In this document: positions 7,057-14,398 of the stretch, in pieces | Layout of the letters: each line of letters begins with the position of its first letter | How positions within the stretch are numbered: the stretch's first letter is position 1 | Assembly: GCA_934294885.1 (NCBI GenBank) | Contig: CAKRAK010000031.1 | Coordinates: forward strand, 1 to 27,453 | Direction of reading: 5' to 3' | From: an uncultured Lachnospiraceae bacterium | Lineage (GTDB): Bacteria; Bacillota; Clostridia; Lachnospirales; Lachnospiraceae | DNA length: 27,453 nt | Notes under the pieces: model-generated | Database searches by the model: none | What the model was told of the DNA's origin: nothing | The model's input: only the letters and a program-made list of their open reading frames with translations | Translations under genes and position numbers: made by a program

Positions 7057-7190
7057 GCCGGGTATGGATTGGTTATGTTTTTCCATCCGTATTCGGCGCA
7101 GGTACATCATGAAAGCCTGTTATGCACAATCGGAACCTGTCGGGTATAGTTTGACGCGAGTCATGAAAGCCTGAAGGGTATAATTTTGTT
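7057..7190 (+). promoter_or_regulatory. Structured 5' leader of unknown class with imperfect internal repeats
   Basis: A long hairpin pairs 7057-7069 with 7085-7097 over 13 positions, allowing three G-T pairs, right at the predicted transcript start. Downstream TCATGAAAGCCTG occurs twice (7107-7119 and 7161-7173), each followed by a GGGTATA(G/A)TTT element (7142 and 7176). TGAC-GCGA-GTCA at 7152-7163 is a short stem with a GNRA tetraloop. CAGGT/ACCTG (7099-7103, 7135-7139) can also pair. I could not match it to the c-di-GMP-I, c-di-GMP-II or other riboswitch consensus sequences that I know. It precedes a c-di-GMP phosphodiesterase gene, so an RNA regulator is plausible but unproven. Confidence 0.4.
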
Positions 7191-7238
7191 TATTTATATA
7201 AGAAGCAACGTATATTTTCGGTGAAAATGAGGTGCAAT

Positions 7239-9290
7239 ATGAGTACAGATATGATGAAAGAGCTTGCTATACAGATGATGGATTTTTCCGATCATGCAAT
7301 GTATGCATATGCAAAGGATGATTTCCGGATATTGTATGCCAACAAAAAAGCAAAAGAGATATTTGGAGACGAAATGGTAAATCAGACCTGTTATCAACGG
7401 GTTGGTGGAAGACAGCTGCCATGTATAGACTGTCCTTTTTCTGCGTTAAGAGACAACAAGGAAGTAGTGGTTTACCGTTATCTTGATGTTTTTGACTGTC
7501 GTGTTCAGGTGAAAGCCAAAGAAATAAAATGGGAGAACGAAAAATCCGTTATTCTTTGTAAACTGACCGATACCGATCAGTTGTGGGAATTAAAGCAAAA
7601 GAGAGAACGTTTGCTGCGGGAAAATTACGCTGAACGGCTTCGTCTTTCCGGGGAACTTTATGAGGCTGTGGTCAACCAGTTAAAGACCATTGTTTTTGAA
7701 TATAATTATGAAAAGAAAACTTCATATGCTTCTGCTCTGTTTAAGGAGAAATTCGGAGTGGAGAATATCAAAGAGCTTAACTTCCTGAAATTCCCGGATA
7801 CGGCTGCATTGATCTATGATGAGGATGTAGATATCTATGGAATGTTATTCCGTAATCGTGATGATGATTACCGGGAGGTTACCTGTCGTCTGAAGGAGGT
7901 ATCCGGCAGATATACATGGTATAAGATTAGTATTCAGATGATTCGGAATAAGGATAATCAGATTGTCAGAGGAATCGGCACCCTTAAGGATGTAGATGAG
8001 ATTACCCGTTCCCATGAAACGATTCGATATCGGGCAGAGTATGATATGTTGACGGATATTCCTAATGTAAATCGTTTTTACATAGATGCAAATTATTTGA
8101 TAGCGGGAAATACAGGGGAAAGCTTTGCAATTGTAGCTTTTGATATTGACAAATTCAAGATGATCAATGACCTGTTTGGAATGTCTAGTGGTGATAAGGT
8201 TCTAAAGCATGTGGCAGATGTTTTGAAAAAAGAAATGCCGGAACATTCCCTGTTTTGCAGAGTTCATTCCGATGTATTTTTCTTCTGTGTTCCATACAAG
8301 AAACGCGGAGATATTATTCGCCTGATTGAAAAGCTTCGGAAGGGTATTTATAAGAACGACTTTTCTTTTGATGTGAATACGTCCTTTGGTATTTATCTGA
8401 TAAAGGACAGCTCCACACCGATTAATTTAATGTGTGACAGAGCCTCTCTTGCGTCTAGAACCGTGAAGGATAATGCCATGAAATTCTGTGCCTTTTATGA
8501 TGAACAGTATCGTGCTGAAATCATGAAAAATACAGAAATTGAGCAGGATATGAATCAGGCATTATTAGGTCATCAGTTTAAAATGTATTTACAGCCGAAG
8601 ATTAATCTGTCTAATACCAAGATTTGTGGTGCAGAGGTGCTATGCAGATGGCTGCATCCTACAAAGGGATTAATTCAGCCCAATGATTTTATTCCGTTAT
8701 TTGAACGCAATGGCTTCATACTGAAGTTGGATGAATATATGTGGGAACAGGCATGTAGGGCGCTTCAGAAGTGGAAAAATGAAGGGAAACCGATTGTTCC
8801 CTTATCGGTTAATATTTCCAGATATCATGTAAAGAATAATGATCTGATAGGAGTCTGGAAACGTCTTATAAAAAAATATGACCTTGATCCGAAGGATTTA
8901 ACCCTTGAGATTACAGAAACCTTCTTTTACGATTCGAAGGACTTATATGATGTGTTAAAGAGTCTGCAGGATTTGGGATTCTGTCTGGAGGTGGATGATT
9001 TTGGCACCGGTTATTCTTCATTGAATCTGATTAGAAATGTTCCTGTTGATGTGATTAAGATAGACAAGGATTTTCTCGATCAGAAGCTGGCAACGGATAA
9101 GGGAAAAATCGTAATCGGACATACAATTGCCATGGCAAAGGATTTGAATCTGGGAGTTGTTGCAGAGGGTGTAGAGACGAAGGAACATGTAGATTTCCTG
9201 AAAGCCTCCTGCTGTGATATTGCACAGGGCTATTACTTTGCGAAGCCAATGCCGTTAGCTGAATTTGAAGATCTTATGTTGGCGGAATAG
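7239..9290 (+). CDS. c-di-GMP phosphodiesterase: PAS, degenerate GGDEF, EAL
   Basis: The 683-residue protein has no membrane segment and is probably cytosolic. An N-terminal PAS-like domain (about 1-110) includes CYQRVGG followed by CIDCP, a cysteine arrangement that could bind metal or sense redox state. A second PAS/PAC-like domain (about 140-255) ends in IVRGIGTLKDV. The GGDEF domain (about 270-420) has HSDVF (343-347) instead of GGDEF and should not make c-di-GMP. The EAL domain (about 440-680) keeps its key residues: EVLCR (466-470), VNIS, EITET, DDFGTGYSS, the Lys in IKIDKDF, GVE and AQGYYF. It is therefore likely an active phosphodiesterase that cleaves c-di-GMP, with the dead GGDEF perhaps binding GTP as a regulator. 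ATG 7239 is chosen because GAGGTG precedes it by 4 bases; upstream in-frame GTG 7221 and ATG 7227 lack a site. Confidence 0.93.
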   Translation: MSTDMMKELAIQMMDFSDHAMYAYAKDDFRILYANKKAKEIFGDEMVNQTCYQRVGGRQLPCIDCPFSALRDNKEVVVYRYLDVFDCRVQVKAKEIKWENEKSVILCKLTDTDQLWELKQKRERLLRENYAERLRLSGELYEAVVNQLKTIVFEYNYEKKTSYASALFKEKFGVENIKELNFLKFPDTAALIYDEDVDIYGMLFRNRDDDYREVTCRLKEVSGRYTWYKISIQMIRNKDNQIVRGIGTLKDVDEITRSHETIRYRAEYDMLTDIPNVNRFYIDANYLIAGNTGESFAIVAFDIDKFKMINDLFGMSSGDKVLKHVADVLKKEMPEHSLFCRVHSDVFFFCVPYKKRGDIIRLIEKLRKGIYKNDFSFDVNTSFGIYLIKDSSTPINLMCDRASLASRTVKDNAMKFCAFYDEQYRAEIMKNTEIEQDMNQALLGHQFKMYLQPKINLSNTKICGAEVLCRWLHPTKGLIQPNDFIPLFERNGFILKLDEYMWEQACRALQKWKNEGKPIVPLSVNISRYHVKNNDLIGVWKRLIKKYDLDPKDLTLEITETFFYDSKDLYDVLKSLQDLGFCLEVDDFGTGYSSLNLIRNVPVDVIKIDKDFLDQKLATDKGKIVIGHTIAMAKDLNLGVVAEGVETKEHVDFLKASCCDIAQGYYFAKPMPLAEFEDLMLAE

Positions 9291-9326
9291 GTGCTTACAT
9301 AAATTGTAAAAATTTTCAAGGAAAAC

Positions 9327-9355
9327 TTGACAGAAGCAGAACCATATTGTATAGT
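9327..9355 (+). promoter_or_regulatory. Sigma-A promoter of the acyl carrier protein gene
   Basis: TTGACA (9327-9332) and TATAGT (9350-9355) lie exactly 17 bases apart, 62 bases upstream of the start codon. This is the best consensus promoter in the window and fits a highly expressed gene. Confidence 0.75.
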
Positions 9356-9417
9356 CATTTTGTCAATAAGGTCTGATGAGTAAAAGACCTAATATCAATT
9401 TAAAGGAGATTCGTATT

Positions 9418-9651
9418 ATGCCAGATAAGATGAAAGAAATTATTGCTGAGCAGCTTAATGTTGATATCAGCGAGATTGAATTAACGTCTGATTTTAAGGA
9501 GGATTTAGAAGCTGATTCGTTAGATTTATTTGAATTAGTAATGGCTCTTGAGGAAGAGTATGATGTTGAGATTCCTTCTGAAGATTTGGAGAAGATTGCT
9601 ACAGTTGAGGATATTGTTGAGTACTTAAAATCTAAAGGTGTAGAGATTTAA
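9418..9651 (+). CDS. acpP: Acyl carrier protein
   Basis: At 77 residues and very acidic, this is a typical ACP. The phosphopantetheine attachment site is Ser34 in EADSLDLFELVMALEEEY, the classic DSL motif at the start of helix II, and the fold is complete through the C-terminal helix (TVEDIVEYLKSKGV). ACP carries growing acyl chains in cytosolic fatty acid synthesis. AAAGGAG lies 7 bases before ATG 9418; an upstream in-frame ATG at 9376 would add 14 non-homologous residues and lacks a site. It has its own promoter and terminator and no fatty acid genes beside it. It could be the housekeeping ACP or a second, specialised one; the sequence looks like the former. Confidence 0.95.
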   Translation: MPDKMKEIIAEQLNVDISEIELTSDFKEDLEADSLDLFELVMALEEEYDVEIPSEDLEKIATVEDIVEYLKSKGVEI

Positions 9652-9662
9652 TTATGAATGAT

Positions 9663-9690
9663 AAAAGACCGGTTTTGACCGGTCTTTTTT
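9663..9690. terminator. Terminator after the acyl carrier protein gene
   Basis: AAAAGACCGGT (9663-9673) pairs perfectly with ACCGGTCTTTT (9678-9688) around TTTG, and more T follows. The A-tract on the left means that it could also stop minus-strand transcripts from the gene at 9795-9968. Confidence 0.88.
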
Positions 9691-9706
9691 GTTATGGCGA
9701 CGAGGA

Positions 9707-9733
9707 AAATGCATGCATTCATGCAATGCATTT
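9707..9733. repeat. Nested ATGCAT-type inverted repeat
   Basis: AAATGCAT (9707-9714) pairs with ATGCATTT (9726-9733); GCA/TGC continues inside. On the minus strand it lies downstream of the 9795-9968 gene and ends in TTTT, so it may be a weak terminator for that transcript. Confidence 0.35.
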
Positions 9734-9794
9734 GACAACTGCTAATCAAAGCGGGATTTGCAGCGTGTATCTCGTCTCTGTGGAAAAAGTTTTA

Positions 9795-9968
9795 TTACAT
9801 TTGGTGTCTGACAACGCCATATTCGTCATCTAACCGGAAAAAGGAACATTCGGTGTTCCTCCCCTGTAGGAACTTAACCATATCGTCCTCATCTAAGTTC
9901 ACATCACATTCATAGCATTCCCAGTCCTCATCATAGACATAGTGTACACATTGTTCACATAAATCCAT
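9795..9968 (-). CDS. Small four-plus-cysteine protein, DUF6472-like
   Basis: This 57-residue ORF starts MDLCEQCVHYVYDEDWECYE and ends LDDEYGVVRHQM. It has five cysteines: CEQC at residues 4-7, CYEC at 18-21 and Cys41. CxxC pairs of this kind usually bind zinc or another metal. I recognise the pattern (CEQCVHYVYDED ... VNLDEDDM ... FFRLDDEY) as a small uncharacterised family common in Lachnospiraceae, which I recall as DUF6472; this name comes from memory. GGAG lies 8-9 bases before the ATG and the upstream lipoprotein stop codon overlaps the same stretch, so the two genes are only 12 bases apart and probably cotranscribed. There is no signal peptide. Its function is unknown. Confidence 0.82.
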   Translation of the reverse strand: MDLCEQCVHYVYDEDWECYECDVNLDEDDMVKFLQGRNTECSFFRLDDEYGVVRHQM

Positions 9969-9980
9969 AAGAACATCTCC

Positions 9981-10607
9981 TTATTGTAAGTTTTCTGCAT
10001 CAACCATAGATGAAAGTAAGCCCTCAATGCTATCTTCGGAAATTGTATATTTGTTGTCGTCTGTTCTGGTGACCTGAACGTTAATGGTTTCACTGCCGTC
10101 ATATTTGGCTTCTTTTATGTTAGCTGATATTTCATCATACATATAATCATAAATCGCCTTATAAAGCTCATCTGTTGTTGCTGAGCTGTGTGATTTGGCA
10201 TAGTCTGTAATATAGCTTTGAGAATCCGCTGCCAAAGTATCAAAGGCAACTAATTTCTTGGTCGTAACCGGAACCGTGTAAGATCCGTCAGAGTTTTTGG
10301 TTGCTTCTCCAACTTCATAGCTGAAGTTCTTATACATATCCTGGAACAGGGTACGGAATTTCTCCTTCTGCTCATCTGTAATCTGATAGTTTTCCAGTGC
10401 CTTTAATTCTGATTCGATAATATCGTTATAGGTGGCTAAAGCATCTTCTTCTGAGGTGTTTGTAATCTTAGCGTATTCTGTTACCTCTCCCTTTGTTGTT
10501 GCGTCTAAACAGGCTTTTACGTAAGCTGAAGCGTCAAATCCCAAGCTACAGCCAACCAGTGAAACGCATAGTAATATTCCTAATAATGCACTAATGTATT
10601 TTTTCAT
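9981..10607 (-). CDS. Secreted lipoprotein of unknown function
   Basis: The 208-residue product starts with a lipoprotein signal peptide, MKKYISALLGILLCVSLVGC, with lipobox LVGC and Cys20 as the anchored residue. The remainder is mostly helical: SAYVKACLDATTKGEVTEYAKITNTSEEDA, then ESELKALENYQITDEQKEKFRTLFQDMYKNFSYEV, followed by a beta-rich segment (SDGSYTVPVTTKKLVAFD). The layout resembles DUF5105-like lipoproteins of Clostridia, but I cannot name a family with certainty. GGAGGAG six bases upstream fixes the start. It is followed closely by the four-cysteine gene at 9968. A hairpin at 10629-10656 separates it from the upstream GH94 gene. Confidence 0.85.
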   Translation of the reverse strand: MKKYISALLGILLCVSLVGCSLGFDASAYVKACLDATTKGEVTEYAKITNTSEEDALATYNDIIESELKALENYQITDEQKEKFRTLFQDMYKNFSYEVGEATKNSDGSYTVPVTTKKLVAFDTLAADSQSYITDYAKSHSSATTDELYKAIYDYMYDEISANIKEAKYDGSETINVQVTRTDDNKYTISEDSIEGLLSSMVDAENLQ

Positions 10608-10628
10608 AAAATTCTCCTCCGTATAAAG

Positions 10629-10656
10629 AAAGGGTTCTGTTAATACAGAACCCTTT
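10629..10656. terminator. 12-bp perfect hairpin between GH94 and lipoprotein genes
   Basis: AAAGGGTTCTGT (10629-10640) and ACAGAACCCTTT (10645-10656) pair perfectly around TAAT. On the minus strand it lies 31 bases after the GH94 stop codon and is followed by CTTTATAC. It is a plausible GH94 terminator, although the T-tract is interrupted. Confidence 0.75.
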
Positions 10657-10663
10657 AAAATTC

Positions 10664-10672
10664 ATTGTATCA
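10664..10672 (-). promoter_or_regulatory. Candidate extended -10 promoter for the lipoprotein gene
   Basis: On the minus strand TGATACAAT (10672-10664) is an extended -10 element without a good -35. Transcription would start near 10657, so the hairpin at 10629-10656 would lie at the 5' end of the mRNA. Tentative. Confidence 0.3.
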
Positions 10673-10686
10673 TGCAGATCATGTAA

Positions 10687-13164
10687 TTATCCCATAACAA
10701 CTTCTACTGTATGTGTCTTGCCGTCGCCGAATGCAGGTAATACGTTACCCTCGATTGCATTACCGTCAACAGTAACACTCTTGATTCCCTTACATACATG
10801 ATCAGGATTGGTTACGTTGATATCATATGTGGCACCACGGAACTCTCTTTTAGCCTTCATGCCATCCCATGCAGATGGAATAGAAGGGTCAATCTTAAGT
10901 CCGTCGAAGTCAGCAGCAATACCTAAGATGTACTGAGAAATTGCTACCATGTTCCAAGCGGCAGTACCTGTAAGCCATGAGTTCTTACCCTGTCCGAAGT
11001 TCTTGCCGGTCTGTCCGATATCAGAACCTGCATCTTTACCACCGATCATCTGACCATATACGTATGGCTCTGTCTTATGAAGATCTGATGTCTCTTCTGT
11101 GAATGCAGGAGCAATCTCAGAATAGTACTTGAATGCCTGATCTCCTTCACCTGCATAAGCAGCAGCACAGATAATCCAAGCATTGTTGTGTGTAAAGATT
11201 CCGGCATTCTCTTTATATCCACCCGGATAAGTAGAAATCTCACCGTACTGTACATAATATTTTGTGAAAGCAGGGTTGTTTAATACAAGACCATGCTGTG
11301 TATTTAATCTCTCGTCGATCGCTTTCAATGTCTTAGCTGTAACATCTTTATCAAGACCTGACATAATTGCGAATCCCTGTGGCTCGATGAAGATCTGTCC
11401 TTCTTCACATTCCTTAGAACCCATCTTCTCGCCATTGGCATCATATGCTCTTAAGAACCAGTCGCCATCCCATGCAGATTCCATCATGTTAGCCATCATC
11501 TTGTCAATCTCAGCCTGAGCCTTAGCAGCCTCGTCATCTTTTCCTAAATGCTTCAAAATTGATACGTAGTTAGGACCTGCATATGTAAAGAGTGAAGCTA
11601 CGAATACTGACTCAGCAACCTTAGAGTAACCGCCTTCGGCAGCAAACTTAGGATTGGTATATGTCTGGAAAGACTCTCCCGGTGTGTCAGAGAAGCATGA
11701 AAGGTTAATACAGTCATTCCAGTCAGCTCTCATTGCAAGTGGAAGTCCGTGTGGTCCAAGGTTCTCTACGATATGGTAGAAGGAAACCTTTAAGTGATCA
11801 AGCATTGTCTGAGCCTTGCTCATATCATTGTCATAAGGAACCATCTCGTCTAAGATTGTCCAGTCACCTGTCTCTTTGATGTAAGCAGAAACAGAAAGGA
11901 TTAACCATAATGGATCATCTGAGAAATCTCCACCGATATCTGCGTTACCCTTCTTGGTAAGTGGCTGATACTGGTGATAACATCCACCATCCGGGAACTG
12001 TGTAGAAGCGATATCAATAATTCTTTCTCTCGCACGATCCGGAATCTGATGAACGAATCCCAATACATCCTGGTTAGAATCACGGAATCCCATACCACGT
12101 CCGATACCTGACTCGAAGTAAGATGCAGAACGAGAAAGGTTAAAGGTTACCATACACTGATACTGATTCCAGATATTAACCATTCTGTTAACCTTATCAT
12201 CAGGAGTATCTACGCTTAAGATACCAAGTAATTTATCCCATGTAGCTTTTAATTCAGCAAGACCGGCAGCAACCTTTTCTGGTGTGTTATACTGCTCCAT
12301 CATAGCAAGGGCTTTTGTTTTGTTAATTGTCTTACCATCTGCTTCGAACTTTTCTTCAACCGGCATCTCAACATAACCGAGAATGAAAACTAATGTCTTT
12401 GATTCGCCCGGAGCCAATGTAATCTTCTTATAATGAGAAGCAATCGGAGACCATCCGTCAGCAAATGAGTTGTTTGCTTTGTTTGCTTCAACTGCCTGTG
12501 GATTGTGGAATCCGTTATACATACCGATGAAAGCGTCACGGTCTGTATCATAACCATCAATATCGTCGTTAACGGTATAGAAAGCAAAGTGATCACGACG
12601 ATCTCTGTACTCTGTTTTGTGATAAATTGTAGAGCCGACTACTTCAACACGACCGGTTGAGAAGTTTCTCTGGAAGTTTGTGCAATCGTCCTGTGCATCC
12701 CATAAGCACCATTCTGCAAATGAGAATAATGAAAATGTCTTAGGTGCTGAACCTTCATTTGTAAGAACTAACTGCTGAACTTCACCATCATAGTTCTGGG
12801 GAACGAAGAATGTAGCCTCTGCCTTTAAATCATTCTTCTTACCTGTGATAATTGTGTAACCCATACCATGACGACACTCATATGAGTCAAGCTCTGTTTT
12901 TACAGGAGACCAACCAGGGTTCCAAATGGTACCCTCATCATTAATATAGAAGTAACGTCCACCCATATCAATAGGAACGTTGTTATAACGATAACGGGTA
13001 ATTCTACGAAGACGAGCATCTTTGTAGAAACTGTATCCTCCTGCTGTATTTGAAATTAATGAGAAGAATCCCTGTGTACCTAAATAGTTAATCCATGGAT
13101 ATGGTGTTCTAGGTGAGGTGATTACATACTCTCTCTTGGCATCATCGAAATGTCCGAATTTCAT
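10687..13164 (-). CDS. cbpA: Cellobiose phosphorylase (GH94)
   Basis: GH94 cellobiose phosphorylase splits cellobiose with phosphate to glucose 1-phosphate and glucose in the cytosol, saving ATP during cellulose or beta-glucan use. The 825 residues are of normal length and colinear with the clostridial enzymes: the N-terminal MKFGHFDDAKREYVI and TPYPWINYLG, the YFYINDEG and WNPGWSPVKTELD block of the beta-sandwich domain, then the alpha-barrel with SYFESGIGRGMGFRDSNQDVLGF, GNADIGGDFSDDPLWL and RADWNDCINLS. The Asp-rich ADWND (about 480-484) carries the expected general acid. GENAG- and HNNAWI-type blocks follow. AGAGAGG upstream supports the start, and there is no signal peptide. It has its own promoter at 13263-13291. 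Distinguishing it from cellodextrin or chitobiose phosphorylase is by overall similarity; I am fairly sure. Confidence 0.94.
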   Translation of the reverse strand: MKFGHFDDAKREYVITSPRTPYPWINYLGTQGFFSLISNTAGGYSFYKDARLRRITRYRYNNVPIDMGGRYFYINDEGTIWNPGWSPVKTELDSYECRHGMGYTIITGKKNDLKAEATFFVPQNYDGEVQQLVLTNEGSAPKTFSLFSFAEWCLWDAQDDCTNFQRNFSTGRVEVVGSTIYHKTEYRDRRDHFAFYTVNDDIDGYDTDRDAFIGMYNGFHNPQAVEANKANNSFADGWSPIASHYKKITLAPGESKTLVFILGYVEMPVEEKFEADGKTINKTKALAMMEQYNTPEKVAAGLAELKATWDKLLGILSVDTPDDKVNRMVNIWNQYQCMVTFNLSRSASYFESGIGRGMGFRDSNQDVLGFVHQIPDRARERIIDIASTQFPDGGCYHQYQPLTKKGNADIGGDFSDDPLWLILSVSAYIKETGDWTILDEMVPYDNDMSKAQTMLDHLKVSFYHIVENLGPHGLPLAMRADWNDCINLSCFSDTPGESFQTYTNPKFAAEGGYSKVAESVFVASLFTYAGPNYVSILKHLGKDDEAAKAQAEIDKMMANMMESAWDGDWFLRAYDANGEKMGSKECEEGQIFIEPQGFAIMSGLDKDVTAKTLKAIDERLNTQHGLVLNNPAFTKYYVQYGEISTYPGGYKENAGIFTHNNAWIICAAAYAGEGDQAFKYYSEIAPAFTEETSDLHKTEPYVYGQMIGGKDAGSDIGQTGKNFGQGKNSWLTGTAAWNMVAISQYILGIAADFDGLKIDPSIPSAWDGMKAKREFRGATYDINVTNPDHVCKGIKSVTVDGNAIEGNVLPAFGDGKTHTVEVVMG

Positions 13165-13198
13165 GCTTAAAATACCTCTCTTTCATATAGTGTATATT

Positions 13199-13235
13199 AA
13201 GGACTCCCCCATCAATTATGCACGATTAAGTCCTT
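13199..13235 (-). repeat. Hairpin in the GH94 leader
   Basis: AAGGACT (13199-13205) pairs with AGTCCTT (13229-13235), with a 23-base loop, within the roughly 90-base leader between promoter and start codon. Possibly regulatory; no known element is recognised. Confidence 0.3.
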
Positions 13236-13262
13236 TGCGCTAAAAAGCGGCTACATAAAACC

Positions 13263-13291
13263 ATTATATAATATGTGCACATAAAAAACAA
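13263..13291 (-). promoter_or_regulatory. Sigma-A promoter of the GH94 gene
   Basis: On the minus strand TTGTTT (13291-13286) and a perfect TATAAT (13268-13263) are 17 bases apart. The start would be near 13256. The spacer contains the palindrome TGTGCACA, which may be chance. Confidence 0.6.
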
Positions 13292-13322
13292 GAAAAACAG
13301 AATATATTTGGTAAAATTATAC

Positions 13323-14327
13323 CTATGCTGTAAAAATATGTTCCTTTACTGTTTTGCTCTCTTTTGGTGCAAGCTCCATGTATCCCGTTACATCTGCGGG
13401 AAGGTCCAGATTCGGAGCATCTATCATCCATGAAATCGGCTCCGGACAATAGTAATCCTTTGTACCCTTGTCATTCCATACAATAAAAAATGGGAATGCT
13501 TTATCTACTTCGTAGCAGATTTTTTTGCCGGATGGAGCATCTGTCATGATGACGCCGTAGAATGGCTTTCCATTGAACTCCATTTCCTCTATACGATACA
13601 TGTCATTGTCAATGTATTGCTTGTGAACCTTCTGGGTACCCTTTACATATCGTTCATCATAAAGAGATAAAGGCTTTGTCTCTCCGGTAGGAAGTCTGCG
13701 TTCGTTCAGAACCAGTCTTTCCACAGCAGGAATCTGAAGCCGGATATCCGTTCCTTTATGTCCGTGAATAAAAGGTGCCTTAAAGGAAGAATGGTTACAT
13801 ACGCCGTAAGGCATCTGTTTGTCTGACAGATTGGTCATGGTAAAGCTGTAATGCAGTCCCTGTGCATCTAATATAAATTCAAATTCCGCCTTGAAGGAAA
13901 TTGGAAGATATGTGAAAAATTCATCCTTTTCATCGTAAAGGTATTCCGCTCTTACGATTGCTTTTTCTTCCTCTGTACCGGTAAATGTAACGGTGTAGTG
14001 TCTCTTGTGTAAAAATCCATGCAGATAATTCTGGAATCTGCTTTCGTTGGCCGGAAGCTGATAGGTAGCATCGGATACCCGTAATTTTCCATATCCCAAA
14101 CGATTCGGAAGATAAAGGGTTGGAAGTCCATAGACTTCCGGTGATGCAGTTAATTTTTTCATAGGATGTTCCTTGTGGTAACGGAGAATTTCGATTTTCT
14201 CGTTACAATTACGAAGTCTTGCTACGTTGCATCCAACGGTTGGTGCAATAATAGCCAGATAGCCTCCTGCTTTCATCTCAATTACAGGGGTTTTGTCTAG
14301 TATAATTTCTTTACAACTGGTTTTCAT
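13323..14327 (-). CDS. Aldose 1-epimerase (GalM-like) family protein
   Basis: Mutarotases interconvert alpha and beta anomers of sugars such as glucose or galactose in the cytosol. The 334-residue product has the aldose epimerase layout: a beta-sandwich with YGLPTLYLPNRLGYGKLRV early, NYLHGFLHKRHYTV (the first His region), YGVCNHSSFKAPF (the second catalytic His region) and CPEPISWMIDAPN near the C-terminus, where the Glu aligns with the catalytic base. Family members of this distant type may act on sugars other than glucose. AAAGGAGC before the ATG supports the start. It is the last gene of a likely operon with 15236-15682 and 14399-15214, and is followed by the independently transcribed cellobiose phosphorylase, which releases glucose, so a role in sugar metabolism is sensible. 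Confidence 0.85.
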   Translation of the reverse strand: MKTSCKEIILDKTPVIEMKAGGYLAIIAPTVGCNVARLRNCNEKIEILRYHKEHPMKKLTASPEVYGLPTLYLPNRLGYGKLRVSDATYQLPANESRFQNYLHGFLHKRHYTVTFTGTEEEKAIVRAEYLYDEKDEFFTYLPISFKAEFEFILDAQGLHYSFTMTNLSDKQMPYGVCNHSSFKAPFIHGHKGTDIRLQIPAVERLVLNERRLPTGETKPLSLYDERYVKGTQKVHKQYIDNDMYRIEEMEFNGKPFYGVIMTDAPSGKKICYEVDKAFPFFIVWNDKGTKDYYCPEPISWMIDAPNLDLPADVTGYMELAPKESKTVKEHIFTA

Positions 14328-14398
14328 ATATATGCTCCTTTATTCTATTCTGGAAGTATTCCAGTTTTTTTCTTTTATCAGGCATCCGTGGATGCTGT

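Noticed and set aside
7057..7190. Known c-di-GMP-I or c-di-GMP-II riboswitch
   Set aside because: The GAAAGCC pieces look superficially similar to the GCAAAGCC of class I, but the order of stem, tetraloop and core elements does not fit. I left it as an unclassified leader.
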